Source of the DNA: Agathobaculum sp. NTUH-O15-33
Lineage (GTDB): Bacteria > Bacillota > Clostridia > Oscillospirales > Butyricicoccaceae
Length of the DNA: 64,000 nt
Assembly: GCF_033193315.1 (NCBI RefSeq)
Contig: NZ_CP136187.1
Coordinates: 1,054,001 to 1,118,000 of the forward strand
Direction: 5' to 3'
Positions within the stretch are counted from its first letter, which is position 1, and each line of letters begins with the position of its first letter. The translations under genes were made by a program, and so were the position numbers. Below, piece by piece: positions 25,420 through 34,141 of the stretch. The notes below the pieces were generated by a model. It saw nothing but the letters and a program-made list of their open reading frames with translations. It did not search any database and was not told the origin of the DNA.

Positions 25420-25762
25420 GTTCGCCGCACTCCAGCTGACGGTGTACTTTGGCGTTGTGCTTGAAGTTTTGAGAGTCAAGACCGATTACATGTGCCATTA
25501 AAGATAGGGGCTTACAGTAATTCTTTCCGGAATCACCGTAAGTCGAAACTCCATTATGAATGGTGCCGTAATATTCGACAGTTGAATTGCCACTTGCATT
25601 TACTGTGCCGTATAAATCGCCATGCAAAATAGCACGAGAATGTTCAAATAAGTGGATATCCCCATGATAATCGGTTTCAACAGATACCACTGCGCCATTT
25701 ACGATTGCAAGGTCTTCGCCGAGATCTGTTGTAATACTTAAAGATTGATTGATTTTATACAA
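25382..25762 (-). CDS. hypothetical protein, 126 residues
   Basis: A TTG start is chosen because AAAGGAGG lies 8 bp before it. The protein is rich in short beta-like repeats (HGDIHLFEHSRAILHGDLYGT, each block with H/Y-G-D/T), compatible with a small beta-helix or polymer-forming (bactofilin-like) fold. It runs against the early genes, as cargo genes often do. No function can be assigned. Confidence 0.5.
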   Translation of the reverse strand: MYKINQSLSITTDLGEDLAIVNGAVVSVETDYHGDIHLFEHSRAILHGDLYGTVNASGNSTVEYYGTIHNGVSTYGDSGKNYCKPLSLMAHVIGLDSQNFKHNAKVHRQLECGELNPPLYPSDKIE

Positions 25763-25847
25763 GTTAAAACCTCCTTTCTACACCCAGTATACCAATTTTT
25801 ACAGGTGTGGACAAGGAGAAAACACATAATACAAGGAGGGATACTGT

Positions 25848-25988
25848 ATGAGCACCGAGCAGGAGAAGCGCGAAGACTTGGAAGAAATCGCGGAGATTAT
25901 GCAGATTTTGCCGGAGGACGATAAGCAAAAGCTTTATGGGGTTGCGATCGGCTTAAAGCTTGCGGGACAGACGAAAGCCGTTAGTTAA
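25848..25988 (+). CDS. small phage protein, 46 residues
   Basis: A strong AAGGAGG precedes the ATG. The helix-rich acidic sequence (EEIAEIMQILPEDDKQKLYGVAIGLKLAG) is of a type often seen after the repressor in clostridial prophages; a similar-looking protein is encoded at 55408 in prophage 2. Confidence 0.6.
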   Translation: MSTEQEKREDLEEIAEIMQILPEDDKQKLYGVAIGLKLAGQTKAVS

Positions 25989-26103
25989 GTCGGGGGGCGA
26001 CAGGGGGACAGTCACTCCGTCGGAACGACATGGAAACAGCCCCCTTGTCTGCCGGCATAGGGACAGGCAGCCGGGCCATAGGTTAAGCCGAGGTGATGAA
26101 CAC

Positions 26104-26283
26104 ATGATAATAGAAACGCGAAAAATCGGCGGGGTCACGATCGAGACAGCGGACGATGCGTTTGCAGGCTTGGGGCCGGAGGAAATACGGCACAGGCATG
26201 AGGTGTTTGACCGTACGTTACGCGAAACACTGCTGCAAATTCAGCGGGACAGTAGGGCCGATGAACCGCGCAAAAGCGGATGA
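26104..26283 (+). CDS. hypothetical phage protein, 59 residues
   Basis: ATG after GAGGTGATG. Contains RKIGGVTIETADDAFAGL and a charged helical tail. No recognised family. Early region of prophage 1. Confidence 0.5.
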   Translation: MIIETRKIGGVTIETADDAFAGLGPEEIRHRHEVFDRTLRETLLQIQRDSRADEPRKSG

Positions 26284-26344
26284 ACACGGGCGGGGAACCG
26301 CCCACGAATAAAAATGGACAAGCAGGACATAGGAGGTTAAAGAC

Positions 26345-26677
26345 ATGCAGGTAACCGTACATACATGGAACGGAACGACCAGAATGCAGAGAATCAGCGA
26401 CACGGATGAGGGCGCGGCGCACATTGGGCGGATGATATCGAACGAATTGCGCGGTGTGATGGCGATATCTGAGTTTAAAAATGTGGAGATCAGCATTTGC
26501 GCAAGATTGCCGGGAGAAGAAACGGCCACATCTGACACCGCGAGCGGCGGCACAGAATGCACGTGGAGCGCCAGCGGAAACCAAGAAGCAGAAACGCGCG
26601 TGCGGCGGCTGGTGAACCTGCTGGAAGACGCTGTTTCAGCGGGTGTGCAGATCGGCCGCGACAGTATGCGCAAATGA
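26345..26677 (+). CDS. hypothetical phage protein, 110 residues
   Basis: ATG after TAGGAGG. Begins with a beta-rich MQVTVHTWNGTTRMQRI segment and ends with a helix. Overlaps the next gene in ATGA. No recognised family. Confidence 0.6.
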   Translation: MQVTVHTWNGTTRMQRISDTDEGAAHIGRMISNELRGVMAISEFKNVEISICARLPGEETATSDTASGGTECTWSASGNQEAETRVRRLVNLLEDAVSAGVQIGRDSMRK

Positions 26678-26973
26678 GCCGGGCATGGGGCGGCGTGGAG
26701 GTGCGGCCGGTGAACCGACTGACACAATTCCCCCGCGTGAAGATCGACCGGGTACAGGTACGCTATTATGAAACCGTGCAGAATGAAGCATTTTTCGTTG
26801 TGGAAGGAAGCCGAACGGGCGATTCCGTTTGGTATCCGCTTTGCGAGCCGACCAAGGAGCGGCACACGGCATGGATGGAAAAAGAAGCGTTTGAACGCCT
26901 TTTTCGCGCGGAAAGAACAAAATTTCAGCATGAACAGGAGAAAACGAAGTGGGAAGAAAAATGCAGGCGGTAA
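26674..26973 (+). CDS. hypothetical phage protein, 99 residues
   Basis: Starts in the ATGA overlap with the previous gene and overlaps the next by 25 bp. Carries a beta-rich centre (RVQVRYYETVQNEAFFVVEG) and a highly charged C-terminal helix. No recognised family. Confidence 0.55.
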   Translation: MSRAWGGVEVRPVNRLTQFPRVKIDRVQVRYYETVQNEAFFVVEGSRTGDSVWYPLCEPTKERHTAWMEKEAFERLFRAERTKFQHEQEKTKWEEKCRR

Positions 26974-27176
26974 GCTCGCTGGCCCTTGATGCGTATATTG
27001 CGAAAAAGCTTGGAATTTCCTACGGGGAATACTCGGCGGCGGTTACGCCAAAGGAGCGGCGCACGCTGGAGGAGAAGCACTGGCCCGCGTTCCGCAAGGC
27101 ACAGGGGCGGGCGTACACCAAGGCAAAGCGCGAACAAAGTGCACTTGGAAAAGGGCAAATGAAAACCGGCCTATAG
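26949..27176 (+). CDS. hypothetical basic phage protein, 75 residues
   Basis: GTG at 26949, with ATG at 26961 as alternative. The Lys/Arg-rich sequence with LDAYIAKKLGISYGEYSAAV suggests a small DNA-associated helical protein. Its stop codon lies inside a perfect hairpin. Confidence 0.55.
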   Translation: MGRKMQAVSSLALDAYIAKKLGISYGEYSAAVTPKERRTLEEKHWPAFRKAQGRAYTKAKREQSALGKGQMKTGL

Positions 27177-27200
27177 AAAGTGGGGCTTTCTATAGGCCGG
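27166..27200. terminator. perfect 15-bp inverted repeat across a stop codon
   Basis: CCGGCCTATAGAAAG and its exact reverse complement flank a five-base loop; the TAG of the upstream gene is in the left arm. No T-run follows, so it is either a weak terminator or an mRNA-stabilising hairpin. Confidence 0.6.
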
Positions 27201-27273
27201 AAAACGAGAATGTTTTGTGTGCTTATTATAGCACGGCGGCATGGAAACCGCAAGGAGGTTTTAAAACAAGGTG

Positions 27274-27462
27274 ATGTATTACACGGCGTACGACCCTAAG
27301 ACGGATTTCCCGGTTGCATGGGGGTTTGCCCGCGACTGCGCGCGGATGCTGGGCGTAACAGATCACACCTTTCGTATTATGTTGACCCGATACCGGGAGG
27401 GAGAATACAAGCGATACGAGTTTACACAGGAGCGCGTAAGCAAAGGAGAAGTAAATGCTTGA
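27274..27462 (+). CDS. small phage protein with HTH-like segment
   Basis: 62 residues; ATG at 27274 (GTG just before it is possible), AAGGAGG upstream. FARDCARMLGVTDHTFRIMLTRYREG looks like a helix-turn-helix that reads a motif before a basic helix. Overlaps the next gene by 8 bp. Confidence 0.55.
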   Translation: MYYTAYDPKTDFPVAWGFARDCARMLGVTDHTFRIMLTRYREGEYKRYEFTQERVSKGEVNA

Positions 27463-27745
27463 TGGGATTGTAAGGAACTGCTGTCCGATATGCGGCGCGC
27501 CTATCACGGCGAGTTCGCTGTGCCAATATTCGCTTGACTACAAGATTTTAAAAAGTGGACGGATGTCGAAGCGGTACCGCAAAACGGATTGCAGTTCTAT
27601 GGAGGTTTGGCTTGCCTGCTGTTCCGCACAATGTGGTGCAATATGGGAGGAAGGCGATTTCGCTTGGGACGGCCGCGACCGGTTTTTGGATATGAAATAC
27701 ACCGATGAACAGAACGGGACAAGCGTGAGGGAATATGACTATTAA
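27455..27745 (+). CDS. small cysteine-rich phage protein, 96 residues
   Basis: Two CxxC pairs (CCPICGAP and the later CCSAQCG) suggest a zinc ribbon. Overlaps both neighbours. No recognised family. Confidence 0.55.
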   Translation: MLDGIVRNCCPICGAPITASSLCQYSLDYKILKSGRMSKRYRKTDCSSMEVWLACCSAQCGAIWEEGDFAWDGRDRFLDMKYTDEQNGTSVREYDY

Positions 27746-27956
27746 TGAGATTGTGCAACTTGCACCAGAAAACGAGTTAATCAGAAATACTTTAAAAAAG
27801 GCAAGCACAAAGCAGCCGCTCGGCCGGAACATAGAATTACGCTTTTATGGGGAATTAAAGCCTATCGTTGTCAATACGGAAAACTTCGGGTGCGCGGGGA
27901 AGACAAACACAAAATTGATTTTGCCGAAAAGGCTAAGGCGTGAAGAAGATGAATAA
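27735..27956 (+). CDS. hypothetical phage protein, 73 residues
   Basis: Starts within the previous gene, ends 8 bp into the next. Sequence NIELRFYGELKPIVVNTENFG is beta-rich. No recognised family. Confidence 0.5.
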   Translation: MTINEIVQLAPENELIRNTLKKASTKQPLGRNIELRFYGELKPIVVNTENFGCAGKTNTKLILPKRLRREEDE

Positions 27957-28104
27957 GGTGTTATGCGCGGCCTGTGCGCGGGAGCTGGGAGAGCAGCGGA
28001 AGGCGATCAAGCGATCAAAAAATAGTTTATGGCTTGTGTGCCAGCGGTGCGGGAAGCGCGGATTCTGCGCACGGTATGACGTAGGGCAGCGGAGACGTGC
28101 TTGA
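27949..28104 (+). CDS. zinc-ribbon-like phage protein, 51 residues
   Basis: Two metal-binding knuckles, CAAC and CQRC, in a basic 51-residue protein (VLCAACARELG ... VCQRCGKRGFC). Overlaps the genes before and after, in the tight style of phage early operons. Confidence 0.55.
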   Translation: MNKVLCAACARELGEQRKAIKRSKNSLWLVCQRCGKRGFCARYDVGQRRRA

Positions 28105-28345
28105 TCTAGGTATTGTTTACTTGCGATTTTATCAAGCGTTCGGGCGGTTTCCCAGTGATGAAACAGGGAATCGGCTGCTCGTGGCGCTAAAAAACGGCGT
28201 GTATCCGTCAGAGATCGCAAACGTGATAACGGCGATGGGTCAAGAGGATGTAGCGCGGGCGGATGAAAAACTGTTACAGGAAGTAAGGCGGATATACCTT
28301 GTAAAGCAGGAGAAAAGGCAGGGCGCTAGGAGCGTCCTGCCTTAG
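28097..28345 (+). CDS. hypothetical phage protein, 82 residues
   Basis: GTG start overlapping the previous gene by 8 bp. A helical protein (YLRFYQAFGRFPSDETGNRLLVALKNG). Its end touches the convergent AbiH gene. No recognised family. Confidence 0.5.
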   Translation: MLDLGIVYLRFYQAFGRFPSDETGNRLLVALKNGVYPSEIANVITAMGQEDVARADEKLLQEVRRIYLVKQEKRQGARSVLP

Positions 28346-29496
28346 AAACCTGAAATCATTTCTAATTCATGAAACGTAATGGTTTCGTTATAATATAGTT
28401 CTTCAAATGTGTCACGGGAAAGAACTTTTAAAAGATTGATTACTTTTTGCTCATAATCGGATTGCGAATAGTAGTAAATTTTTACGCTGTTGGTTGCTTT
28501 ATTGCATATACATTCGCGCAAAATGTCTTGGTCTGTTGTATCAAGGGAATGCCCAATAATATAGAAATTGAGTGATTTTGCTGGTGATGGATCGTTGTAT
28601 AGATTTGCTGCACGAAACCATTTTTTATATGTATTACCGGTGCGTTGTTGAATGCGCTGAAAATGCTTTTTAAAATAAATGATATCGTAGACATCTTCTC
28701 GATTAGTAAATGCATCTCGAATACCGAGCACTATATTATGACTGGGCTTCTCAGATTGAAAAACTGAGTGATGTCCATGAATATGATGAATACATTTAGA
28801 AGACAGATGAATTCCTGTTTCAGAGTATGTAGTGGTGTAATTAAAAGAGAGTATATTTGAGATTTCAAGATCATAAAGGCATTTCATTTTCTTTCTTATG
28901 GGGAGGTTGGAAACGAAATAAGTGAGATAATAATCCAAAGCGATAATAAGACCATTAAGGTCATCTTTTAAGACGTCAAAAAACGCAGTTTGTGAAAGAG
29001 ATTCTCTACCGTTTAAAATACAATTTAATCTCGCAAACTTACCATCAATATCGCCTAAACGGCTCAAATTAAACGGAGAAGCGTCTTGGAAGTATTCAAA
29101 CATTAATCCGATAAGCGATTCGATTTCTGCTTCAAAATCAATCCAGCCCTCTTTAGCGTATGGCGCTTCAAAAAAGTATTGTAGAAGAGCATTGTTATTC
29201 CTAAGAGAATCTAATTTTTTGTGAGCATTATAATATGGTTGCGCACCTTCTTTAGGAAAGCAATAATTAAAAAAATCCCGTACAGTTCGCTTGGACTTAG
29301 CAGGGTCTTCTTCCATGCTTTTATCTTTACTGATATATAATTTGGAAAAGGAAGAAGTGTTTATTTTTGAGGAATTGTGAGTACTGGAGTATTTGGGAAG
29401 GTATTTCATAAAAGTAATGAAATCGACATATCGAGTGGGTAGACCAAGAGCAAGATCAAATCCGTTTCCTATAATTAGAATATTCTGCTCACTCAT
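28342..29496 (-). CDS. abiH: AbiH-family abortive infection protein
   Basis: 384 residues from the ATG at 29496 (GGGGG ten bases upstream; an upstream ATG at 29526 has none). The N-terminus NILIIGNGFDLALGLPTRYVDF is the AbiH signature; NILSFNYTTTY near the middle and FYIIGHSLDTTDQDIL near residue 320 are the other conserved blocks. In lactococci AbiH makes infected cells abort phage growth; the mechanism is not known. The gene is AT-rich compared with its neighbours, runs against the early transcript and interrupts it, which suggests a later acquisition by the prophage to exclude competing phages. Confidence 0.9.
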   Translation of the reverse strand: MSEQNILIIGNGFDLALGLPTRYVDFITFMKYLPKYSSTHNSSKINTSSFSKLYISKDKSMEEDPAKSKRTVRDFFNYCFPKEGAQPYYNAHKKLDSLRNNNALLQYFFEAPYAKEGWIDFEAEIESLIGLMFEYFQDASPFNLSRLGDIDGKFARLNCILNGRESLSQTAFFDVLKDDLNGLIIALDYYLTYFVSNLPIRKKMKCLYDLEISNILSFNYTTTYSETGIHLSSKCIHHIHGHHSVFQSEKPSHNIVLGIRDAFTNREDVYDIIYFKKHFQRIQQRTGNTYKKWFRAANLYNDPSPAKSLNFYIIGHSLDTTDQDILRECICNKATNSVKIYYYSQSDYEQKVINLLKVLSRDTFEELYYNETITFHELEMISGF

Positions 29497-29607
29497 TTTT
29501 ATTATACCCCCAAAGTATCTTTGCATATAGGATACAGCAGATTGGAATGAAAAGCAATTAAAACTCGAATTATGTAATGTAAGCTAAGCAACGGGAGATT
29601 CAATAAG

Positions 29608-30402
29608 ATGTCTAAAATTATGAAGGAACAGGCGTGCGGGATACTGTACGAAGCGAGCGCCTACACGCATACGATCATGCCGAACGACCCGCCAAAAGTG
29701 CGGGAGAAGAAACAGCAGGCGATCACCGCCGCAAAACGCGAGATCAACAAGCGGCAGGCGGAATTAACCATGATGCGGTACATCTGCCTAAACTATCGTG
29801 CCGGGCGGGACTGGTTTTTAGGGGTGGACATTGCTGGCCCGCCGCCCACGAGGGACGAAGTTAAGCAACATTTATCAAAATTTCTGCGCGATATGCGCAG
29901 GGAATACAAGCGGCATGGAAAAGAACTGAAATACATATGGGTGATCGAAGAACATGACCGCGAGGGCATAGGCGTGCGAATGCATGCGCATTTAATTATT
30001 AACGCGCTGGGATACGACGCGGACGGACGGCCGCTTGATCACGCCGCTTTCGCGAAATGCTGGACGGCGGGAGATTATACAGCGCGTCGGCTGGACGGGG
30101 CGGACGATGTGTTTCGCGATACATGCGAGTACATGTTAAAAACTTATAAGGACAAGCCCCACGGCGCGCGCTGCTGGTCACATTCCAAGAATTTGATCAA
30201 ACCGGATAAGCCGGTACGCGAATGGGTGCCGGATACGGCGCGGCTTGAGGTACCGCCCGGCGTGAAGCTGATACGCAGGTTTGGCGACGAAAACCAATTT
30301 GGCGGATATGAGTACATGATCGGGCGCATTGTTGATATAAAAGCCTTTCGGCGGTATTGCAATAAGCGCGACCGGATGCGAAACAAGCGTCGCAACAGGT
30401 GA
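29608..30402 (+). CDS. HUH-type replication/relaxase-like protein
   Basis: 264 residues. MHAHLII, near residue 127, is the metal-binding HUH motif of rolling-circle initiators. YMLKTY about 50 residues later supplies the candidate catalytic tyrosine, and RCWSHSKNL follows as in G2P/ORF2-like Rep proteins of small phages. It would nick one strand and stay bound through tyrosine. It sits just before the packaging genes, not in a replication module; its job in a tailed phage is unclear. Prophage 2 encodes a distant counterpart at 61949. Confidence 0.75.
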   Translation: MSKIMKEQACGILYEASAYTHTIMPNDPPKVREKKQQAITAAKREINKRQAELTMMRYICLNYRAGRDWFLGVDIAGPPPTRDEVKQHLSKFLRDMRREYKRHGKELKYIWVIEEHDREGIGVRMHAHLIINALGYDADGRPLDHAAFAKCWTAGDYTARRLDGADDVFRDTCEYMLKTYKDKPHGARCWSHSKNLIKPDKPVREWVPDTARLEVPPGVKLIRRFGDENQFGGYEYMIGRIVDIKAFRRYCNKRDRMRNKRRNR

Positions 30403-30726
30403 AGAAAGTTAATAAATGGATGCGGCGAAGGGGCCGCATTGTGGGCTTGGAAACGGTCTATCTTTCCGACAGGCAAAACGGCGCGAGACGGGACGATGCG
30501 GGACAGGGGTTGCAATAGGATTGCGGGGAGCGGGGGTGCGGGCGGGCGCTGGGGGCGCGCTGCGCGTGGAACTTCATGCGAAAAGGCCGGATGTGCGGCC
30601 GCGAGCACAAAACCGCTGTGCTGCATTTTGCTTTCTTCCTTTTGGGTGCTTGGATCAAGAAAACCAAGGAGTTTGGCAGTCGGTACAAAATGGCGGGATG
30701 CGTCCCGAAATCAGGAGGGCGAGAAC
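30403..30726. other. GC-rich gap without a convincing gene
   Basis: Contains a short hairpin (ATGCGGC / GCCGCAT at about 30419) and long G-rich stretches. Reading frames across it are low-complexity Arg/Gly/Ala and lack ribosome sites, so I see no gene. It may have held a degraded gene or carry a regulatory RNA. Confidence 0.4.
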
Positions 30727-31125
30727 GTGACGAAGGCAGAGCTGGAACAGTTTTTGAAACTGAAAAATGAAATACTCGTGCTGGAATATCAGCTTGCAAG
30801 CCTACGAGACAAGGCGGAAGAAGACAGCCGTATCTATGGGCTGTACTCGCTGACGGGCGACCCGGAAAGCGAGATCGAGCGCCGAGAAAACGAGCTGGAA
30901 CAGATGAAAACCGAGTTTACGCGGCAGCTTCGCGCGGCAGAACGGTTTATAGACGGAATCGAGGAGAGCCGCACGAGAACCGTTTTTCGCCTACGCTACA
31001 TGGAGGGCTGGCCGTGGCTTCCGATCGCGTTCCAGATCGGGTATAGCGATGAACAGCGGCCGCGCAAGATACACAATGGATATTTGATGCAGCAGGCGGA
31101 CGAACAGAAGCGGGGAAGCGCTTAA
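30727..31125 (+). CDS. ArpU/DUF1492-like late transcription regulator
   Basis: 132 residues; GTG after AGGAGG. A long acidic coiled-coil (KLKNEILVLEYQLASLRDKA ...) is followed by a helix-turn-helix of the sigma-70 region 4 type (RYMEGWPWLPIAFQIGYSDEQ). Proteins of this layout stand just before the terminase in Firmicutes phages and switch on the late genes. Confidence 0.75.
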   Translation: MTKAELEQFLKLKNEILVLEYQLASLRDKAEEDSRIYGLYSLTGDPESEIERRENELEQMKTEFTRQLRAAERFIDGIEESRTRTVFRLRYMEGWPWLPIAFQIGYSDEQRPRKIHNGYLMQQADEQKRGSA

Positions 31126-31318
31126 AAGGGTGTTCGCAAAAGTGTACCTTTGCGGCGGGCGAAAAGCGCGGGCTATTTTTATGTCTGTGGCGTTCGTAAA
31201 GGTGCCAAAACTAAAAACGAACGTGCGCGAATGGGGCGCGGCTTTTACGAACACAAAACGCTGGGATTTAACCGTTTTTACCAAATGAAGCATTTTTGTA
31301 AACCGAGGAGGAAAGACA

Positions 31319-31927
31319 ATGGAAAAGATTTACGGATATGCGCGCGTCAGCACGCGGGAACAGAACCTTGACCGGCAAATTTTGGCGCTGCGGCAATATG
31401 TGAAGGACGATCGCGACATCATTACGGACAAAGAAAGCGGCAAGAACTTTGACCGGCCGGGGTATCGGTCGTTACGCGATACACTGTTACGGGCGGGCGA
31501 TACGCTCATTGTTAAATCACTCGACCGACTTGGCCGTAACAAAGAGCAAATGAAAAATGAAGTACAATGGTTTAATACGCATGACATCCGCCTAAAGGTG
31601 ATCGATCTTCCCACGACCATGACCGACCTTCCCGACGATCAAAAATGGATTATCGAAATGGCGAACAATATTATGATCGAAGTACTGTCCAGCATTGCAG
31701 AACAGGAGCGCGAAACGATTCGGCAGCGTCAGGCCGAGGGGATAGAAGCCGCGCGCCAGAAAGGCAAACACTTGGGGAGAAACCCTGCGCAATACCCGGA
31801 ACGATGGGCCGAGGTTTACAGCGCGTGGAATGCGGGCGGAATCACGGCAACGCAGGCCATGAAAACACTTGGGTTAAAACGAACGACGTTTTATAAGCTG
31901 GCGAAATGTATGGCGAAAAAAGATTAA
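31319..31927 (+). CDS. small serine recombinase (Hin/resolvase family)
   Basis: 202 residues; ATG after GAGGAGG. The catalytic serine is in YARVSTREQNLDRQ (about Ser9), RLGRNK and DRPGYRSL are conserved, and a C-terminal HTH (GITATQAMKTLGLKRTTFYKL) binds DNA. It could invert or resolve a segment, but I found no matching inverted sites. It is distinct from the large integrase at 20843 and is transcribed with the packaging genes. Confidence 0.88.
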   Translation: MEKIYGYARVSTREQNLDRQILALRQYVKDDRDIITDKESGKNFDRPGYRSLRDTLLRAGDTLIVKSLDRLGRNKEQMKNEVQWFNTHDIRLKVIDLPTTMTDLPDDQKWIIEMANNIMIEVLSSIAEQERETIRQRQAEGIEAARQKGKHLGRNPAQYPERWAEVYSAWNAGGITATQAMKTLGLKRTTFYKLAKCMAKKD

Positions 31928-32047
31928 GCATGAGGAAGCTCACTGGAAACGGTGGGCTTTTTCTCTTTTCTGCATTTAGGACGAAAAAGACGATTTTTTT
32001 ATTTTACCCTAAAATACAGAAGAATCAATGAGAAGGGGGCGGCAACA

Positions 32048-32545
32048 GTGGCAAAAAAGGCACAGCATAGCGACGAAGAAAAACAGCGTGCGCTTGCCAT
32101 GCTCGCCGCGAACGTGGGCGTAAGCGAAGTGGCGGCAAGGCTGGGTATTCCCAAACAAACAATTTCCCGGTGGAAGACCGAGGGGCAAAACGATGAAGCG
32201 TTTGCAGCACAGCAGCGCAAGAACAAGGCGCGGCTGGTTGACGCTTCGTGGGAAGCCATTCACGACGCGGCGGAAATTACCGTTCGGAGGCTGAAAGCGG
32301 CGCGCACGGATGAAAGCGCATTTATGACGCTGCTTGACCAGATCGAAGAAGACGAAGAAATAAGCGAAACCAAACGGGCCGAGTTGTACCGTAAATTCAA
32401 AAAGCTTTCCGTGGCCGATCTATCCGACCTTTCCAAGGTGATTTCGGTACTATACGACAAGCAGGCACTGGCGGCGGATGAAGCAACCGCGATCATGGGC
32501 GGCGAAGGAAAACTGGAAGTCTGTTTGAAGGTTGTGGAAGGGTAA
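32048..32545 (+). CDS. terminase small subunit
   Basis: 165 residues from a GTG at 32048 (GAAGGGGG upstream). An N-terminal helix-turn-helix (ARLGIPKQTISRWKTEG) recognises the packaging site and a helical part follows. The stop overlaps the large-subunit start (TAATG), typical of translational coupling. Confidence 0.85.
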   Translation: MAKKAQHSDEEKQRALAMLAANVGVSEVAARLGIPKQTISRWKTEGQNDEAFAAQQRKNKARLVDASWEAIHDAAEITVRRLKAARTDESAFMTLLDQIEEDEEISETKRAELYRKFKKLSVADLSDLSKVISVLYDKQALAADEATAIMGGEGKLEVCLKVVEG

Positions 32546-33894
32546 TGCAGCGAATCAATTTTGAAATATCGCCAAAGCAACGGCTTTTTATTGAAGCGGG
32601 CGCGGATGAAATCATGTTTGGCGGCGCGGCGGGCGGCGGAAAAACCTTCGTGCAGATCATCGACGCACTTTTGAAGGCGCTGCAATATCCGGGAAGCCGT
32701 CAACTACTGTTACGTAACGCATTCCCGGAACTGAAACGAACGGTCATTCCGCTTGCGCTGGCACTATATCCGCAAGAACTGGCGCGGTATAACAAGTCAG
32801 ATCACATCTGGACATTTGTCAACGGTTCCACGATCGAGTTTAACTTTGTGACCAGCGCACAGGACGCAATGAAATTTAAGTCTGCGGAATTTGATATTAT
32901 CCGGTTCGACGAACTGACACACTTTGATTTTGACAGCTATATTTACATGATGTCGCGTTTGCGCGGTGCGAACAATTACCCGAAGCAGCTTAAAAGCAGC
33001 ACCAATCCGGGCGGCAAGGGGCATTACTGGGTAAAGGCCCGCTTTATCGATGTGGGCGCGCCGCTGGTGGAATACCCGGCATACAACGACGACGGCGAAC
33101 ATGTTTCAAACGTGCTGTTTATTCCCGCCAAGATCGACGACAACGTTTTTATCATGCGCACTGACCCGGACTATAAAAACAAGCGCATGAAGGCGCTTTC
33201 CAAGGATGACCGGCGCGCGCTGGGCGAGGGCGATTGGGACGTTTGGCAGGGGCAGTATTTCGGCGAGTTCCGGCGTGAAATTCACGTGTTAGAACCGTTT
33301 GTCATTCCGGGTCAGTGGCGGCGATACCGTGCGCTGGACTATGGCCTTGATATGCTGGCGTGCTACTGGGTTGCGGTTGACTTTTTGGGGAGGGCCTATG
33401 TATACCGCGAACTGTACGAAAGCGATTTAATCATTCCACAAGCAGCGGCGCGTATATTGGAGCTGACCGAGGACGGCGAAGAAATAGAAGACACGTTCGC
33501 CCCGAAAGACCTATGGAGCCGAACAAAGGACACGGGCGTTAGCATAGCCGAACAATTTGAAAACTGCGGCGTGAGGTTTACGAAGGTATCCAATCCGCGT
33601 GTGGCTGGGTGGTACGCGCTGAAAACGTGGTTAAAGCCGACGATAGATGAATTCGGAAAACCGGCCGCGAAGCTGCGCATTTTTTCCACCTGCGCCAACC
33701 TGATACGAACGCTTCCGGCGCTGACACACGATGAAAAGCATGTAAACGATGTGGCGACAGAGCCGCACGAACTGACGCACGCGCCCGACGCAATCCGGTA
33801 CTTTATCGACGGACAGCCAGAACCGGCTTACATTCCGCCGCCGTACGAATCGGACGACGAAAGCGGCGTAAACTTTTGGGAGTATGGAGGTTGA
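32545..33894 (+). CDS. terminase large subunit
   Basis: 449 residues. Walker A GGAAGGGKTF near residue 27, Walker B IIRFDE near residue 115, then STNPGG; the C-terminal nuclease domain has YRALDYGLD and a later DAIRYF. It cuts and pumps DNA into the prohead. Confidence 0.95.
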   Translation: MQRINFEISPKQRLFIEAGADEIMFGGAAGGGKTFVQIIDALLKALQYPGSRQLLLRNAFPELKRTVIPLALALYPQELARYNKSDHIWTFVNGSTIEFNFVTSAQDAMKFKSAEFDIIRFDELTHFDFDSYIYMMSRLRGANNYPKQLKSSTNPGGKGHYWVKARFIDVGAPLVEYPAYNDDGEHVSNVLFIPAKIDDNVFIMRTDPDYKNKRMKALSKDDRRALGEGDWDVWQGQYFGEFRREIHVLEPFVIPGQWRRYRALDYGLDMLACYWVAVDFLGRAYVYRELYESDLIIPQAAARILELTEDGEEIEDTFAPKDLWSRTKDTGVSIAEQFENCGVRFTKVSNPRVAGWYALKTWLKPTIDEFGKPAAKLRIFSTCANLIRTLPALTHDEKHVNDVATEPHELTHAPDAIRYFIDGQPEPAYIPPPYESDDESGVNFWEYGG

Positions 33895-33898
33895 GAAC

Positions 33899-34141
33899 AT
33901 GGAAAGCATGATAACCCTGTTTGCTTGCCTGTGCGGGTTTGCACTTGGATGGCTGGCATTTGGACGGCAACACCACGAGCGGGAGAAGCCGCGCCGCGTA
34001 TGGCGCCGCCGCGAGCGGGTACGGGTGCGGGAGCCGACCGAAATGGGATACGCTTCGCAAGGCTTCACAAACGACGAATTTGAGCGCGAGCTTGCGGAAC
34101 TAATGGCGTATGACGGCGACGCTGGGGAGGATAGCGAATGA
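33899..34141 (+). CDS. small membrane-anchored phage protein, 80 residues
   Basis: The ATG at 33899 follows TGGAGG. An N-terminal membrane helix (MITLFACLCGFALGWLAFG) precedes a strongly basic then acidic tail. Between terminase and portal; role unknown. Overlaps the portal gene in ATGA. Confidence 0.6.
   Translation: MESMITLFACLCGFALGWLAFGRQHHEREKPRRVWRRRERVRVREPTEMGYASQGFTNDEFERELAELMAYDGDAGEDSE

Noticed and set aside
30416..30730. 104-codon frame between HUH Rep and the ArpU-like gene
   Set aside because: Arg/Gly/Ala low complexity, no ribosome site, conflicts with the good start of the next gene.
31126..31318. Possible 36-residue peptide and short TTCGTAAA/TTTTACGAA-type repeats before the Hin-like gene
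   Set aside because: No ribosome site for the peptide, and the repeats are too short and irregular to call recombination sites.
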